Part shown: positions 26,136 through 34,074 of the stretch, piece by piece
How the letters are laid out: every line of letters starts with the position of its first letter
Numbering within the stretch: position 1 is the first letter of the stretch
Source of the DNA: CAVRQM01 sp965246915
GTDB taxonomy: Bacteria > Pseudomonadota > Alphaproteobacteria > Acetobacterales > Acetobacteraceae
Reading direction: 5' to 3'
Assembly (NCBI GenBank): GCA_965246915.1
Contig: CBDFGB010000016.1
Location: forward strand, 106,473 to 170,472
DNA length: 64,000 nt
The notes under the pieces: generated by a model
The model's database searches: none
Told to the model about the DNA's origin: nothing
Seen by the model: the letters and a program-made list of their open reading frames with translations, nothing else
Position numbers and translations under genes: made by a program

Positions 26136-27224
26136 CTAAACCCGCAACCCCGTCGTCGGGTCGAACAGCACCGCCTTGTCCATGTTGAACGCGAACGGGA
26201 CCGTCTCGCCTGGCCGCACCCGAACATCGGCGCGCATCCGCGCCACGACCTCCTTGCCCGCGAGTTTCGTCACCACGAACGTGTCCGACCCGGCCGGCTG
26301 CACGATGTCGACCGGACACTCCAAATACTCGACCTGATGCGCCAACCGGTCAGTGCCGTCGCGATCGGTCAGAGCCTCCGGCCGAATGCCGAAAATCAGC
26401 TCCCGCCCCTCGCCGGCGGCCGCGTTGCTCGCCCCGTTCGGCAGCGGTAGTGATCCGCCGCCCTCGAACGCCATCCGGCCGGACTGCACCCGCACCGAAA
26501 CGAGATTCATCGACGGCGAGCCCATGAACTCGGCGACGAACAGGTTCACGGGATTGTCGTAGATCTCCGCCGGGCTGCCCGCTTGCTGCAACACGCCGTC
26601 CTTCAGCACGGCGATCTTGGTGGCCAGTGTCATCGCCTCGATTTGATCGTGCGTGACGTAGACGATGGTCGTGCCGGTCGCCTGATGCAAACGCTTGATC
26701 TCGCTCCGCATGTCGACGCGCAGTTTTGCATCGAGATTGGACAGCGGTTCGTCGAACAGGAACACCCTCGGCTGACGCACCAAGGCACGGCCCATCGCGA
26801 CGCGCTGTCTTTGGCCCCCCGAAAGCTCCGACGGCTTGCGATGCAGCAGATGCTCCAGCTGCAACGTCCGCGCGACGTCGGCGACCGCTTTCTTGCGCTC
26901 GGCCTTTGGGACGCCGCGCATCTCCATGCCGAACGCCATGTTCCCAGCGACCGTCATGTTCGGATAGAGCGCATAAGACTGGAACACCATGGCGATGTCG
27001 CGGCGCGAGGGATGCACGTCACGGACGCTCGCGCCATCGATGCGGATGTCGCCTTCGCTGATCGACTCCAGGCCGGCGATGGTGTTCATTAAAGTCGACT
27101 TTCCGCAACCCGACGGGCCGACCAACACGAGGAACCCGCCGCGATCGACGGTAAGGTCAATGCCCTTCAATACCTCGAAGCCGGCGTAGCGTTTGCGAAG
27201 GCCGACGAGTTCCAGGAACGCCAT
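26136..27224 (-). CDS. Sugar ABC transporter ATPase (MalK/UgpC type)
   Basis: Cytosolic ATPase of a CUT1 importer. Walker A GPSGCGKST, Q-loop MVFQSYALYPNMTV, signature LSGGQRQRVAMGRAL, Walker B VFLFDEPLSNLD and the switch His in VTHDQIEAM are all intact. The C-terminal TOBE/regulatory domain (from about residue 240) has FGIRPEALT. 362 residues, normal. Only four bases separate it from the permease upstream. The neighbours suggest glucose/mannose-like uptake. Confidence 0.92.
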   Translation of the reverse strand: MAFLELVGLRKRYAGFEVLKGIDLTVDRGGFLVLVGPSGCGKSTLMNTIAGLESISEGDIRIDGASVRDVHPSRRDIAMVFQSYALYPNMTVAGNMAFGMEMRGVPKAERKKAVADVARTLQLEHLLHRKPSELSGGQRQRVAMGRALVRQPRVFLFDEPLSNLDAKLRVDMRSEIKRLHQATGTTIVYVTHDQIEAMTLATKIAVLKDGVLQQAGSPAEIYDNPVNLFVAEFMGSPSMNLVSVRVQSGRMAFEGGGSLPLPNGASNAAAGEGRELIFGIRPEALTDRDGTDRLAHQVEYLECPVDIVQPAGSDTFVVTKLAGKEVVARMRADVRVRPGETVPFAFNMDKAVLFDPTTGLRV

Positions 27225-27228
27225 CGTC

Positions 27229-28110
27229 TCACCCCTTCACTGCGCCAGCCATCAGGCCGCGCACGAAATACCGCCCTGCCAGCACGTAGACCAAAAGTGT
27301 AGGCAGCGCCGCGATGATGGCGGCGGCCATGTGCACGTCGTATGCTTTCACACCCGTCGACGAATTGACCAGGTTGTTCAGCGCGACCGTCATCGGCACG
27401 GATGCGCCTGTGGTGAACGACGAGCCGAACAGGAAGTCGTTCCAGATGTTGGTGAACTGGAAGATGATGGTCACCACCGCGATCGGCCCCGAAACCGGCA
27501 GCAGGATACGCCAGAAAATCTGGAAGAACCCCGCGCCGTCCATCATCGCCGCCCGCACAAGCTCATCCGGGAAGGCGACATAGTAGTTGCGGAAGAACAG
27601 CGTGGTGAACCCCAGGCCGTAGACGACATGCACCAGAACGAGGCCGCTCGTCGAGTTGGCGAGCCCGATTGTGCCCAACACGCGGGCGATCGGAATCAGT
27701 ACGGACTGCAATGGGATGAAGCAGCCGAACAGCATCAGCGCGAACACCCAGCGATGGCCGGGAAACCGCCACTTCGTCAGTACGTAGCCGTTCAATGCAC
27801 CCAGCAAGGTCGAGATCGCCACTGCGGGTATTGCCATGCGGAACGAATTGACGAAATAGCCACGGATGCCGTCGCAGGTCAGACCGATGCAAGCGGTTCC
27901 CCACGCCTCCAGCCAGGGCGCGATCGTCGGCGCACTGGGCAACGCCATCATGTTGCCTTCGCGGATCTCGTCGAGTGACTTGAACGACGTCACCAGCATC
28001 ACGAACAACGGCAGCAAATAGACCGCGGCGAACAACAGCAGCAATGCATAGATCACCGCACGGGCGACGCCGAAGCGCGGTGAGTCGAGCGCCGCGGCGG
28101 CCGCGCTCAT
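27229..28110 (-). CDS. Sugar ABC transporter permease (MalG type)
   Basis: Six-helix inner-membrane permease of a CUT1 importer. The EAA loop is AAMMDGAGFFQIFWRILLPVSGP. The N-terminus begins MSAAAAALDSPRFGVARAVIYALLLL, and the large loop after helix 1 carries SFKSLDEI. The ATG at 28110 overlaps the other permease's stop (ATGA), giving 293 residues. The open frame extends further upstream, to 28812, but only as a shadow of the first permease. Confidence 0.93.
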   Translation of the reverse strand: MSAAAAALDSPRFGVARAVIYALLLLFAAVYLLPLFVMLVTSFKSLDEIREGNMMALPSAPTIAPWLEAWGTACIGLTCDGIRGYFVNSFRMAIPAVAISTLLGALNGYVLTKWRFPGHRWVFALMLFGCFIPLQSVLIPIARVLGTIGLANSTSGLVLVHVVYGLGFTTLFFRNYYVAFPDELVRAAMMDGAGFFQIFWRILLPVSGPIAVVTIIFQFTNIWNDFLFGSSFTTGASVPMTVALNNLVNSSTGVKAYDVHMAAAIIAALPTLLVYVLAGRYFVRGLMAGAVKG

Positions 28111-29042
28111 CGCGTCGGCTCCCGTGCCAGCTCCGAATACAGATAAGGCACGATAATCGCCGCGATCGTCATGAGCATCATGATGGCACTCGCGGCGCCC
28201 ATGCCCATCTCGCTGCGTGTGAAAGTGTAAGAGTACATGAAAGTCGACGGCAGCTCGGTGGAATTGCCGGGGCCGCCGCCGGTCAGCGCGATGACCAGGT
28301 CGTAGCTCTTGATCGCGAGATGCGACAGCACGATGAAGCCCGACAGAAACGCTGGCCGGAGCTGCGGGATGATGATCCGCCAATAGGTCTGGAACGTCGA
28401 CGCCCCGTCGATCGACGCGGCCCGCAAAAGCTCCCGATCGACTCCTCGCAGTCCGGCGAGGAACATCGCCATCACGAAACCCGACGATTGCCAGACGCCG
28501 GCGATGACGACGGTGTAGATCGCCATCTGGGTGTTCACCAACCAGTCGAAGTTGAAACTTTCCCACCCCCATGAATGCATCACGCGATCGAGGCCGAGAC
28601 CCGGATTGAGAAACCACTTCCAGGCCGTTCCCGTCACGATGAACGAGATCGCCATCGGATACAGGTATACCGTCCGCAGCACGCCCTCGGCACGGATTTT
28701 CTGATCCAGCAAGATCGCCAGCAGCAGCCCGATGGCCATCGCAATGAGGATATAGAGCACACCGAAGATGGCGAGGTTGTGGAGCGCGACGCTCCAGTTC
28801 GGCGTGTTCCACAGCCGGACATACTGCGCGAGACCGACGAACTCATAGTTCGGCAACAACCTGGACTTCGACATCGAAATGTAGAGCGTCCAGAGGATGA
28901 AGCCATAGACGAACACCACCACGACCGCGAAGCTCGGCGCGAGAACGAGACGCGGCAGCCAGTTGCCGAATCTTTCCGCAAGTGCCGGGCGGGGAGCGGG
29001 CGCGATCGAGGCGAGGGCTTCGGAGGCGAGGGCGCTGGACAT
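28107..29042 (-). CDS. Sugar ABC transporter permease (MalF type)
   Basis: Second permease of the CUT1 importer. Hydrophobic helices start at LVLAPSFAVVVVFVYGFILW. The EAA loop is AASIDGASTFQTYWRIIIPQLRP. KSYDLVIALTGGGPGNSTELPSTFMYSYTF is the usual MalF-type segment. The start at 29042 follows GGAGG by eight bases, giving 311 residues; an ATG at 29117 lies within the upstream hairpin and lacks a site. The stop overlaps the next permease by four bases. Confidence 0.93.
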   Translation of the reverse strand: MSSALASEALASIAPAPRPALAERFGNWLPRLVLAPSFAVVVVFVYGFILWTLYISMSKSRLLPNYEFVGLAQYVRLWNTPNWSVALHNLAIFGVLYILIAMAIGLLLAILLDQKIRAEGVLRTVYLYPMAISFIVTGTAWKWFLNPGLGLDRVMHSWGWESFNFDWLVNTQMAIYTVVIAGVWQSSGFVMAMFLAGLRGVDRELLRAASIDGASTFQTYWRIIIPQLRPAFLSGFIVLSHLAIKSYDLVIALTGGGPGNSTELPSTFMYSYTFTRSEMGMGAASAIMMLMTIAAIIVPYLYSELAREPTR

Positions 29043-29096
29043 TCTTGGTTCCTCCAGCTCGAGCCGTGAAAGTCCGAAAGGCCGAATTTCAATCGT

Positions 29097-29171
29097 CCCC
29101 ACCCCGGCCCTCCCCACAAGGAGGAGGGAGTGGATGTTCTCCCGCCCCCCGTGGGAAGAGCCGGGTTGGGG
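29097..29171 (-). other. Long stem-loop between binding-protein and permease genes
   Basis: Arms of 21 bases at 29097-29117 and 29151-29171 are inverted copies with three mismatches (CCCCACCCCGG... against ...CCGGGTTGGGG), separated by 33 bases. It starts nine bases past the binding-protein stop. Stem-loops at this place in sugar transporters typically protect the upstream mRNA so that binding protein outnumbers permease. That role here is inference. Confidence 0.55.
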
Positions 29172-29180
29172 CGACCTGTG

Positions 29181-30428
29181 TTACTGCGCGTTCTTGATTC
29201 CGGCGACGAGTTCCTTCACGGCTTGATCGCTCGTGATCTGGCCGTTGAACGCCTTGTCGATCACGTCATAGCCCGCGTTCTTCACCGAGGCTGGCGCGCC
29301 GTAACCCTGGCTGAAGCTGCCGAGGAGAGTGCCCTTGTCGTTGGCCTCTTTCAGATCGGCGATCGCCTTCTTGCCGCAACTGTCGAAATTTGCGTCGGAC
29401 ACGTCGGTGCGGGCCGGGGCGGACCCTTTGATCACGTTGAAGCGCGACTGGAGGTCGGGATTCTCGATCGCTTCCGCCATGATGATCTCAGCGGCCTGCC
29501 GGTCGGCCGGTACCTTGAAGAAGGTGAACATGTCAGCGTTGAACGTGACCACGCCTTGGGTTCCCGGAAAGCGGAAGCAATAATAGTCCTCGCCCGCCTT
29601 TTTGCCCGCCGACGCGAATTCGCCCTTCGCCCAGTCGCCCATGAACTGCACACCCGCCTCGCCGCGAATGACCATCGAGGTCGCGAGATTCCAATCGCGG
29701 CCCGGAGCGTTCTTGTCGACATAGGTGGCGATCTTGGCCATGCGGTCGAAGACGGTCTTCATTGTGGACGAGCCGAGAGCGGCCGGATCGAGATCGATCA
29801 GAGCCTTCTTGTAGAACTCCGGCCCGCCGGTCGACAGCACGACACCGTCGAAGATCACCGATTCCTGCCACGCCTGGCCGCCCTGCCCGACGGCGATCAA
29901 CCCGGCCGCCTTGATCTTGTCGAGGGCGGCGATCAGTTCGTCGAAGTTGGTCGGCGGCTTGATGCCGAGCTTGTCGAACACCGCCTTGTTTGCCCACACC
30001 CAGTTGGTCGAGTGGACGTTAATAGGGGCCGCAATCCAGGTGCCCTCGTATTTCGCAAACCTCTGCAGAGCCGCCGGGATCACCTTGTCCCAATTGTTCT
30101 TCTTGGCGACTTCGTTGAGATCCGCGGTGACCCCCTGCTCGCCCCAATCTTGAATATCGAAACCCAGCATTTGCGAGGCGGTCGGCGGGTTGCCCGCGGT
30201 GATACGGGCACGAAGCACGGTCATCGCCGCCCCGCCGCCACCGCCGGCCACCGGCTGATCGACCCACTTCACGCCCTTCGCCTGGACGTCCTGCCGCAGC
30301 TGATCGAGCGCCTTGGCCTCGCCGCCGCTGGTCCACCAATGCAGCACCTCCACGGTGCCCTGAGCGCGCGCGGCGGCTGTCATGGCGAGCGCCATTGCGG
30401 ACGCCAGCATCAGGGTCCTAAATCTCAT
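29181..30428 (-). CDS. Sugar ABC transporter periplasmic binding protein (glucose/mannose-like)
   Basis: CUT1-type solute receptor. Residues 1-22 are a signal peptide cleaved after AARAQ. The mature start is GTVEVLHWWTSGGEAKALDQL. NVHSTNWVWANK, GGQAWQESVIFD and GDWAKGEF resemble the GtsA group of glucose/mannose-binding proteins. 415 residues. GGGAGG lies six bases before the ATG. It is first in the operon, followed by two permeases and the ATPase. The ligand is inferred by resemblance only. Confidence 0.88.
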   Translation of the reverse strand: MRFRTLMLASAMALAMTAAARAQGTVEVLHWWTSGGEAKALDQLRQDVQAKGVKWVDQPVAGGGGGAAMTVLRARITAGNPPTASQMLGFDIQDWGEQGVTADLNEVAKKNNWDKVIPAALQRFAKYEGTWIAAPINVHSTNWVWANKAVFDKLGIKPPTNFDELIAALDKIKAAGLIAVGQGGQAWQESVIFDGVVLSTGGPEFYKKALIDLDPAALGSSTMKTVFDRMAKIATYVDKNAPGRDWNLATSMVIRGEAGVQFMGDWAKGEFASAGKKAGEDYYCFRFPGTQGVVTFNADMFTFFKVPADRQAAEIIMAEAIENPDLQSRFNVIKGSAPARTDVSDANFDSCGKKAIADLKEANDKGTLLGSFSQGYGAPASVKNAGYDVIDKAFNGQITSDQAVKELVAGIKNAQ

Positions 30429-30459
30429 CGCGTTCCTCCCATTAAGTCATTTACGTCTG

Positions 30460-30472
30460 CGAATTATTCGCG
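30460..30472. promoter_or_regulatory. Palindrome upstream of the sugar-transporter operon, possible operator
   Basis: GCGAAT and ATTCGC flank a single central base, 32 bases upstream of the binding-protein start. It is AT-richer than its surroundings and is placed where a promoter or operator would be. No regulator gene adjoins the operon, and I could not fit clear -35/-10 boxes. Confidence 0.35.
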
Positions 30473-30550
30473 TGAGCTTGAACCACTCACCTCGGTGGGC
30501 GTGCATAAACCAACGACCGCGACCCGGGTAGCCCCCTCCCGATCGCGCGA

Positions 30551-30859
30551 TCAGCTCTGAAGATCAAATACCAGCAGCCCGTCCCGGCCGCCGTCAGCGA
30601 GGCTGACAAGATGCTCACCGGCGGCACGATGGGCAGGGTGTGCCTGATACGCATCGAGTGCGGCGCGATCGGTGAAGTCGACCACAAACCCGTGCAGGAA
30701 GCCGCGCTCCATGCCCTCAAGCTGAAGACACGCGCCGGACATGAACGCGATGATCCCAGGCAGGACGTCGCGCAATCGGCCGAGGCTCGCGAACGCGTCG
30801 TCGATCTCGCTCTCAGTGGCGTCCTTGCGAGCTCGCAACAGGACGATGTGACGGATCAC
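30551..30859 (-). CDS. Dabb (stress-responsive alpha/beta-barrel) domain protein
   Basis: A single ferredoxin-like Dabb domain: IRHIVLLRARKDATESEID at the start, then GFVVDFTDRAALDAYQAHPAHRAAGEHL near the C-terminus. Members are small dimeric cytosolic proteins; some are enzymes, many have no known role. The GTG at 30859 has GGAG seven bases upstream and gives 102 residues. An in-frame ATG 63 bases further upstream would overlap the promoter-like TTGACA. It precedes the sugar transporter in the same direction with a 122-base gap. Confidence 0.85.
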   Translation of the reverse strand: MIRHIVLLRARKDATESEIDDAFASLGRLRDVLPGIIAFMSGACLQLEGMERGFLHGFVVDFTDRAALDAYQAHPAHRAAGEHLVSLADGGRDGLLVFDLQS

Positions 30860-30909
30860 CGGTTCACTCCTGCGTTGCCGCGAGACGACAGCACCGACCG
30901 TCAGAGGGT

Positions 30910-30944
30910 TGTCAAGCGGCACGTCATGTTTGTGCGTCGCACAA
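30910..30944 (-). promoter_or_regulatory. Promoter/operator-like site upstream of the Dabb gene
   Basis: On the minus strand a perfect TTGACA (30915-30910) is preceded by a perfect palindrome, TTGTGCG-A-CGCACAA (30944-30930). No good -10 box lies 16-18 bases downstream, so an activator bound at the palindrome would make sense. The site is about 50 bases upstream of the GTG start. Confidence 0.45.
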
Positions 30945-31022
30945 CGGACTGGCGCAATAAAAACCCGTCAAACCGCCCAAGTTGGATTGAATATCCCGTG
31001 ACACGGACCCGTGGGCGCGCTA

Positions 31023-31061
31023 GGAACAAGAAGGCCCGCGCGCTCGAGAGCGCAGCGGGCC
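31023..31061 (-). terminator. Rho-independent terminator
   Basis: On the minus strand GGCCCGC-T-GCGCTC pairs with GAGCGC-GCGGGCC (13 base pairs with one bulge), followed by TTCTTGTT. The stem is strong and the tail is T-rich, the classic layout. It ends either the rnj-DUF1467 transcript or, more likely, the candidate small RNA just upstream. Confidence 0.65.
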
Positions 31062-31125
31062 AAGTTTAGGGAGGAAACGCCAGTCACACGGCAGAACGAG
31101 GCAGACGCCTTGTCCTGCCGTGATG
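31023..31125 (-). ncRNA. Candidate small RNA with anti-Shine-Dalgarno motif
   Basis: The interval 30860-31260 has no convincing protein gene. On the minus strand it shows three elements in order. First is a 15-bp hairpin with a 4-base loop (31121-31088; one mismatch and one G-U pair). Second is an unpaired linker with GGCGTTTCCTCCCTAAACTT (31076-31057 region), where CCTCCC is complementary to the Shine-Dalgarno sequence. Third is the terminator at 31061-31023. This architecture matches alphaproteobacterial trans-acting small RNAs. Promoter and 5' end are not resolved. A further hairpin at 31194-31215 may separate it from the DUF1467 gene. Confidence 0.5.
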
Positions 31126-31260
31126 ATTGGCTGTTTTGCCGACCTCGTCCATCGAAACATGCGCGCAGCGCCAGATTTTTTGCGCGTCGTAGACCGGTTT
31201 TGCGCACAAAACGGGCGGCGGCGGCGCGCCCGGGGGCAAGACGCTCCATCTCGCGGCAGC

Positions 31261-31548
31261 TCAGTGATCCGACGTCGCCAGAACACCATGCCGAAAGCTG
31301 AGCACGTCGCTGCGGATCACCGCGATGCAGCCTCCCCAGATCGCCGCCGCGCAGCCTCCCCAGATCGCCGCCGCGACGATCGTGGTGACAAGAACTTTCC
31401 GCCATAGCAGAGGTCGCGCCGGCACGCCGCGAAACCCGCCGGGAATTTGGTTCGCCTCCGCGATCGGCCGCGTCCCAAACGGAAGCACCGTGAACAGCAC
31501 GAGCCACCAGACAACGACATAGAGCATGAATCCTGTGAACCAGTGCAT
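31261..31548 (-). CDS. DUF1467 family small membrane protein
   Basis: Two membrane segments: LYVVVWWLVLFTVLPFG near the N-terminus, and a Trp/Gly/Ala-rich second helix after the loop RKVLVTTIVAA. The conserved order (WW in helix 1, a basic turn GTRPIAEANQIPGG, RPLLWRK before helix 2) matches DUF1467 proteins, found between rnj and proS in many alphaproteobacteria. It starts six bases after the rnj stop, so it is translated with it. Helix 2 contains a duplicated AAIWGGC unit (see 31327). Function is unknown. 95 residues. Confidence 0.85.
   Translation of the reverse strand: MHWFTGFMLYVVVWWLVLFTVLPFGTRPIAEANQIPGGFRGVPARPLLWRKVLVTTIVAAAIWGGCAAAIWGGCIAVIRSDVLSFRHGVLATSDH
31327..31374 (-). repeat. 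Perfect 24-bp tandem duplication inside the DUF1467 gene
   Basis: The 24-base unit at 31327-31350 is repeated without change at 31351-31374. It keeps the reading frame and doubles eight residues (IWGGCAAA-type unit) in the second membrane helix. Perfect identity in a GC-rich frame suggests a recent slippage event. Confidence 0.95.
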
Positions 31549-31554
31549 CCCGGC

Positions 31555-33201
31555 TCACACCCGGAGGAGATGCACGTCCACGAGCGGCCGTTTCTGTAGT
31601 CTCCGCCCGAGCGAGCGTCGCAACGCCGCGCGCGCCGCGTCGGCAAGGCCCGCGTCGTCGCGCCGGAGCGCCAGCGGCAGGTCACCGAGTGCCTCACCCA
31701 TCTCGTGACCGATCCGCCCGATCTCGGCGTCGTCAGGCTCGAACAGGCCTGGAGCGCTGACCCGTGGCGCGCCCCTCAGCTTGCCATGCTCATCAACGGC
31801 GAGACTGGCGATAACGACCCCGTTGAAAAGCATCCGTCGCCGCGCCCCCATCACCGCACCCTGCAACGGCACAAGACGCGCGCCGTCCAGCACGAGGCGG
31901 CCAACCGGCGCGCTGTCGACGATCTCCGCCTCACCCGGAGCCAATTGAAGGATGTCACCATCCTCCAATAGAATCGGTGTCACCCCCGCTTCCCGCGCGA
32001 GCGCCGCGTGAGCCGCGAGGTGGCGCCACTCTCCATGCACCGGAACGCTGAACTTCGGCCGGACCAGCCGGTAAAGCTCCCGCAGATCTTCGCGCGGCGG
32101 ATGGCCGGAGACGTGGATCGCGTGATCCTCGTCGGTCAGCAGCGTGACGCCGCGGCGAATCAAATTGTCCTGCACGGTGCCGATCGCCCGCTCGTTTCCA
32201 GGGATCACCCGGCTGCTGAAGAGCACGGTATCTCCCTCGCCGAGCGCGATCCGGGGATGGCTGTCGGCGGCAATGCGGGCCAAGGCGCTGCGCGGCTCGC
32301 CCTGGCTGCCGGTGACGAGCATCAGCAGCCGGTCGTCCGGAACCTCATTGGCCTCGTCCTCGCTCAGGAACGCCGGAATACCCTTAAAGTATCCACATTC
32401 ACGCGCCGCGGCCTCGAGATTGCGCAGCGACCGGCCGACCACCGCCACCGTCCTGCCCGCCGCTCGAGCCGCAAGCGCCACCGACTCGACACGCGCGACA
32501 TTGCTGGCGAACAAGGTCACGGCCACCCGGCCACGCAGATCACCGATCACCTCCTCGAGCGCCATGCGGACGTCGGATTCCGACCCGGAGGATCCCTCCA
32601 CCATCGCATTGGTGCTGTCGCAGATCATCGCGAGCACGCCGCGGTCGCCCAGCCGCCGAAACCCCTCGATATCGGTCGGCGGCCCGATCAACGGATCTGG
32701 ATCGAGCTTCCAGTCGCCGGTGTGCAAGACCGTCCCCGCGCTGGTCGTGATCGCCAGCGCTTGCGCCTCTGGGATCGAATGCGCGACGCGCAGGAATTCG
32801 AGCGCGAACGGGCCAAGGGTCAGAGCGCCGCCCATCGGCATCACGTGGAGCTTGACCTCTTGCAGCAATCCGGACTCGCCGAGCTTGCGCCGCAGCACGG
32901 CGGCGGCAAACGGAGTCGCATAGACCGGACAGCGCAATTGCCGCCACAGCCAGGCCACCGCGCCGATATGGTCCTCGTGCGCGTGGGTAATGACCAAGCC
33001 CTCGAGCCGATCCCGCCGCTCGGCAAGGAACGCCGGGTCCGGCATCATGACATCGACTTCGGGCAGATCGGCGCCGCCGAAGCCGATGCCGCAATCCACG
33101 GCGAGCCAGCGCCCGCCACTGCGATAAAGATTAAGGTTCATGCCGATCTCGCCGGTCCCGCCAAGCGGCAGGAAGGCAAGATCCGGGATCGAGGCGCTCA
33201 T
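31555..33201 (-). CDS. rnj: Ribonuclease J family metallo-beta-lactamase nuclease
   Basis: 5'-3' exonuclease/endonuclease in RNA decay and rRNA maturation. The metallo-beta-lactamase core starts LAFLPLGGTGEIGMN. The zinc motif HAHEDH is at residues 73-78. The beta-CASP region has TGSQGEPRSALARIA, SSRVIPGNERAI and SGHPPREDL. VHGEWRHL supplies the C-terminal histidine motif. 548 residues, typical for alphaproteobacterial RNase J. It lies between coaX and the DUF1467 gene, the conserved order. Confidence 0.94.
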   Translation of the reverse strand: MSASIPDLAFLPLGGTGEIGMNLNLYRSGGRWLAVDCGIGFGGADLPEVDVMMPDPAFLAERRDRLEGLVITHAHEDHIGAVAWLWRQLRCPVYATPFAAAVLRRKLGESGLLQEVKLHVMPMGGALTLGPFALEFLRVAHSIPEAQALAITTSAGTVLHTGDWKLDPDPLIGPPTDIEGFRRLGDRGVLAMICDSTNAMVEGSSGSESDVRMALEEVIGDLRGRVAVTLFASNVARVESVALAARAAGRTVAVVGRSLRNLEAAARECGYFKGIPAFLSEDEANEVPDDRLLMLVTGSQGEPRSALARIAADSHPRIALGEGDTVLFSSRVIPGNERAIGTVQDNLIRRGVTLLTDEDHAIHVSGHPPREDLRELYRLVRPKFSVPVHGEWRHLAAHAALAREAGVTPILLEDGDILQLAPGEAEIVDSAPVGRLVLDGARLVPLQGAVMGARRRMLFNGVVIASLAVDEHGKLRGAPRVSAPGLFEPDDAEIGRIGHEMGEALGDLPLALRRDDAGLADAARAALRRSLGRRLQKRPLVDVHLLRV

Positions 33202-33264
33202 TGTGTGGGTCCAGAGATGAGATGGGCGGGCGAATGCAAGGCAGAGGGGAGGCGGCAGGCAGCG

Positions 33265-34074
33265 TCACTCGCCATCCAACAGCCGCACCCGTTCGCGTGT
33301 CCATGTGGGGGCCGGGTTACGCTCCGCCAACAGGCGCAGCCCATCCAGGGTCAGGTCCGGGTCGATATGGCGTATAACCATCGTGCCCTCGGCGAGCAAT
33401 GGTGCCAGGCCGCCGGTCGCGACAACGGTCAGTTTGCGGCCAAACTCGCGCTCGATTCGAGTGATCAGGCCCTCGATCATGCCCACATAGCCCCAGTATA
33501 TCCCGGATTGCATCGCGGGCACTGTGCTGCGGCCGATCACCGCCTGTGGTCGGCCGATCCCGATGCGCGGCAGCCGGGCAGCGGCGCGGTGCAGCGCTTC
33601 GAGTGATAGGTTTATGCCAGGCGCGATGACGCCGCCGATATAGGCACCCTCCGCATCCACCACGTCGAAGGTCGTGGCCGTGCCGAAATCCACGACGACC
33701 AACGGTCCGCGATAGCGGCGATGAGCGGCCAGCGCGTTCAGCAAGCGGTCGGCCCCGACCTCGGCGGGCTGATCCATCTTGATCTGAAAGCCCCAGTCGA
33801 GCGTCGAGCGAGCGATCAGTGGCTCCACCTCAAACCAATCGCGGCAGAGCCGACGGAGATGATACAGCGCGGCGGGCACTACGGTCCCGATCACCGCACG
33901 GGTGATCTCGTGCCGATCCAGCCCGACCAGCCCGAACAAGCTCAGCACCCAGACGGCGTATTCGTCCGAGGTTCGGGCAGGGTCCGTGGCAATACGCCAG
34001 TTGCCCCGATAGGCAACGCCGTCGTGGACGGCGACCACGACGTTGGTGTTGCCGGCGTCGATCACGAGCTGCAT
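33265..34074 (-). CDS. coaX: Type III pantothenate kinase
   Basis: First step of coenzyme A synthesis, pantothenate to 4'-phosphopantothenate. The ASKHA-fold phosphate motif is LVIDAGNTNVVVAV at the N-terminus. GADRLLNALAAHRRY and VVVDFGTATTFDVV (phosphate 2 region) follow. GGVIAPGINLSLEAL is the family signature. 269 residues. The ATG follows the birA stop with no spacer. Confidence 0.95.
   Translation of the reverse strand: MQLVIDAGNTNVVVAVHDGVAYRGNWRIATDPARTSDEYAVWVLSLFGLVGLDRHEITRAVIGTVVPAALYHLRRLCRDWFEVEPLIARSTLDWGFQIKMDQPAEVGADRLLNALAAHRRYRGPLVVVDFGTATTFDVVDAEGAYIGGVIAPGINLSLEALHRAAARLPRIGIGRPQAVIGRSTVPAMQSGIYWGYVGMIEGLITRIEREFGRKLTVVATGGLAPLLAEGTMVIRHIDPDLTLDGLRLLAERNPAPTWTRERVRLLDGE

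Noticed and set aside
28111..28812. In-frame N-terminal extension of the MalG-type permease
   Set aside because: The residues are a shadow of the MalF-type permease; the ATGA overlap at 28110 gives the normal length.
31011..31407. Short plus-strand open frames in the 30860-31260 gap
   Set aside because: No ribosome-binding site and Arg/Ala-rich composition; they cross the terminator and hairpin of the small-RNA candidate.
31555..33201. Identity as a generic metallo-hydrolase or polyadenylation factor
   Set aside because: HAHEDH plus the beta-CASP motifs and coaX-rnj-DUF1467 context specify RNase J.
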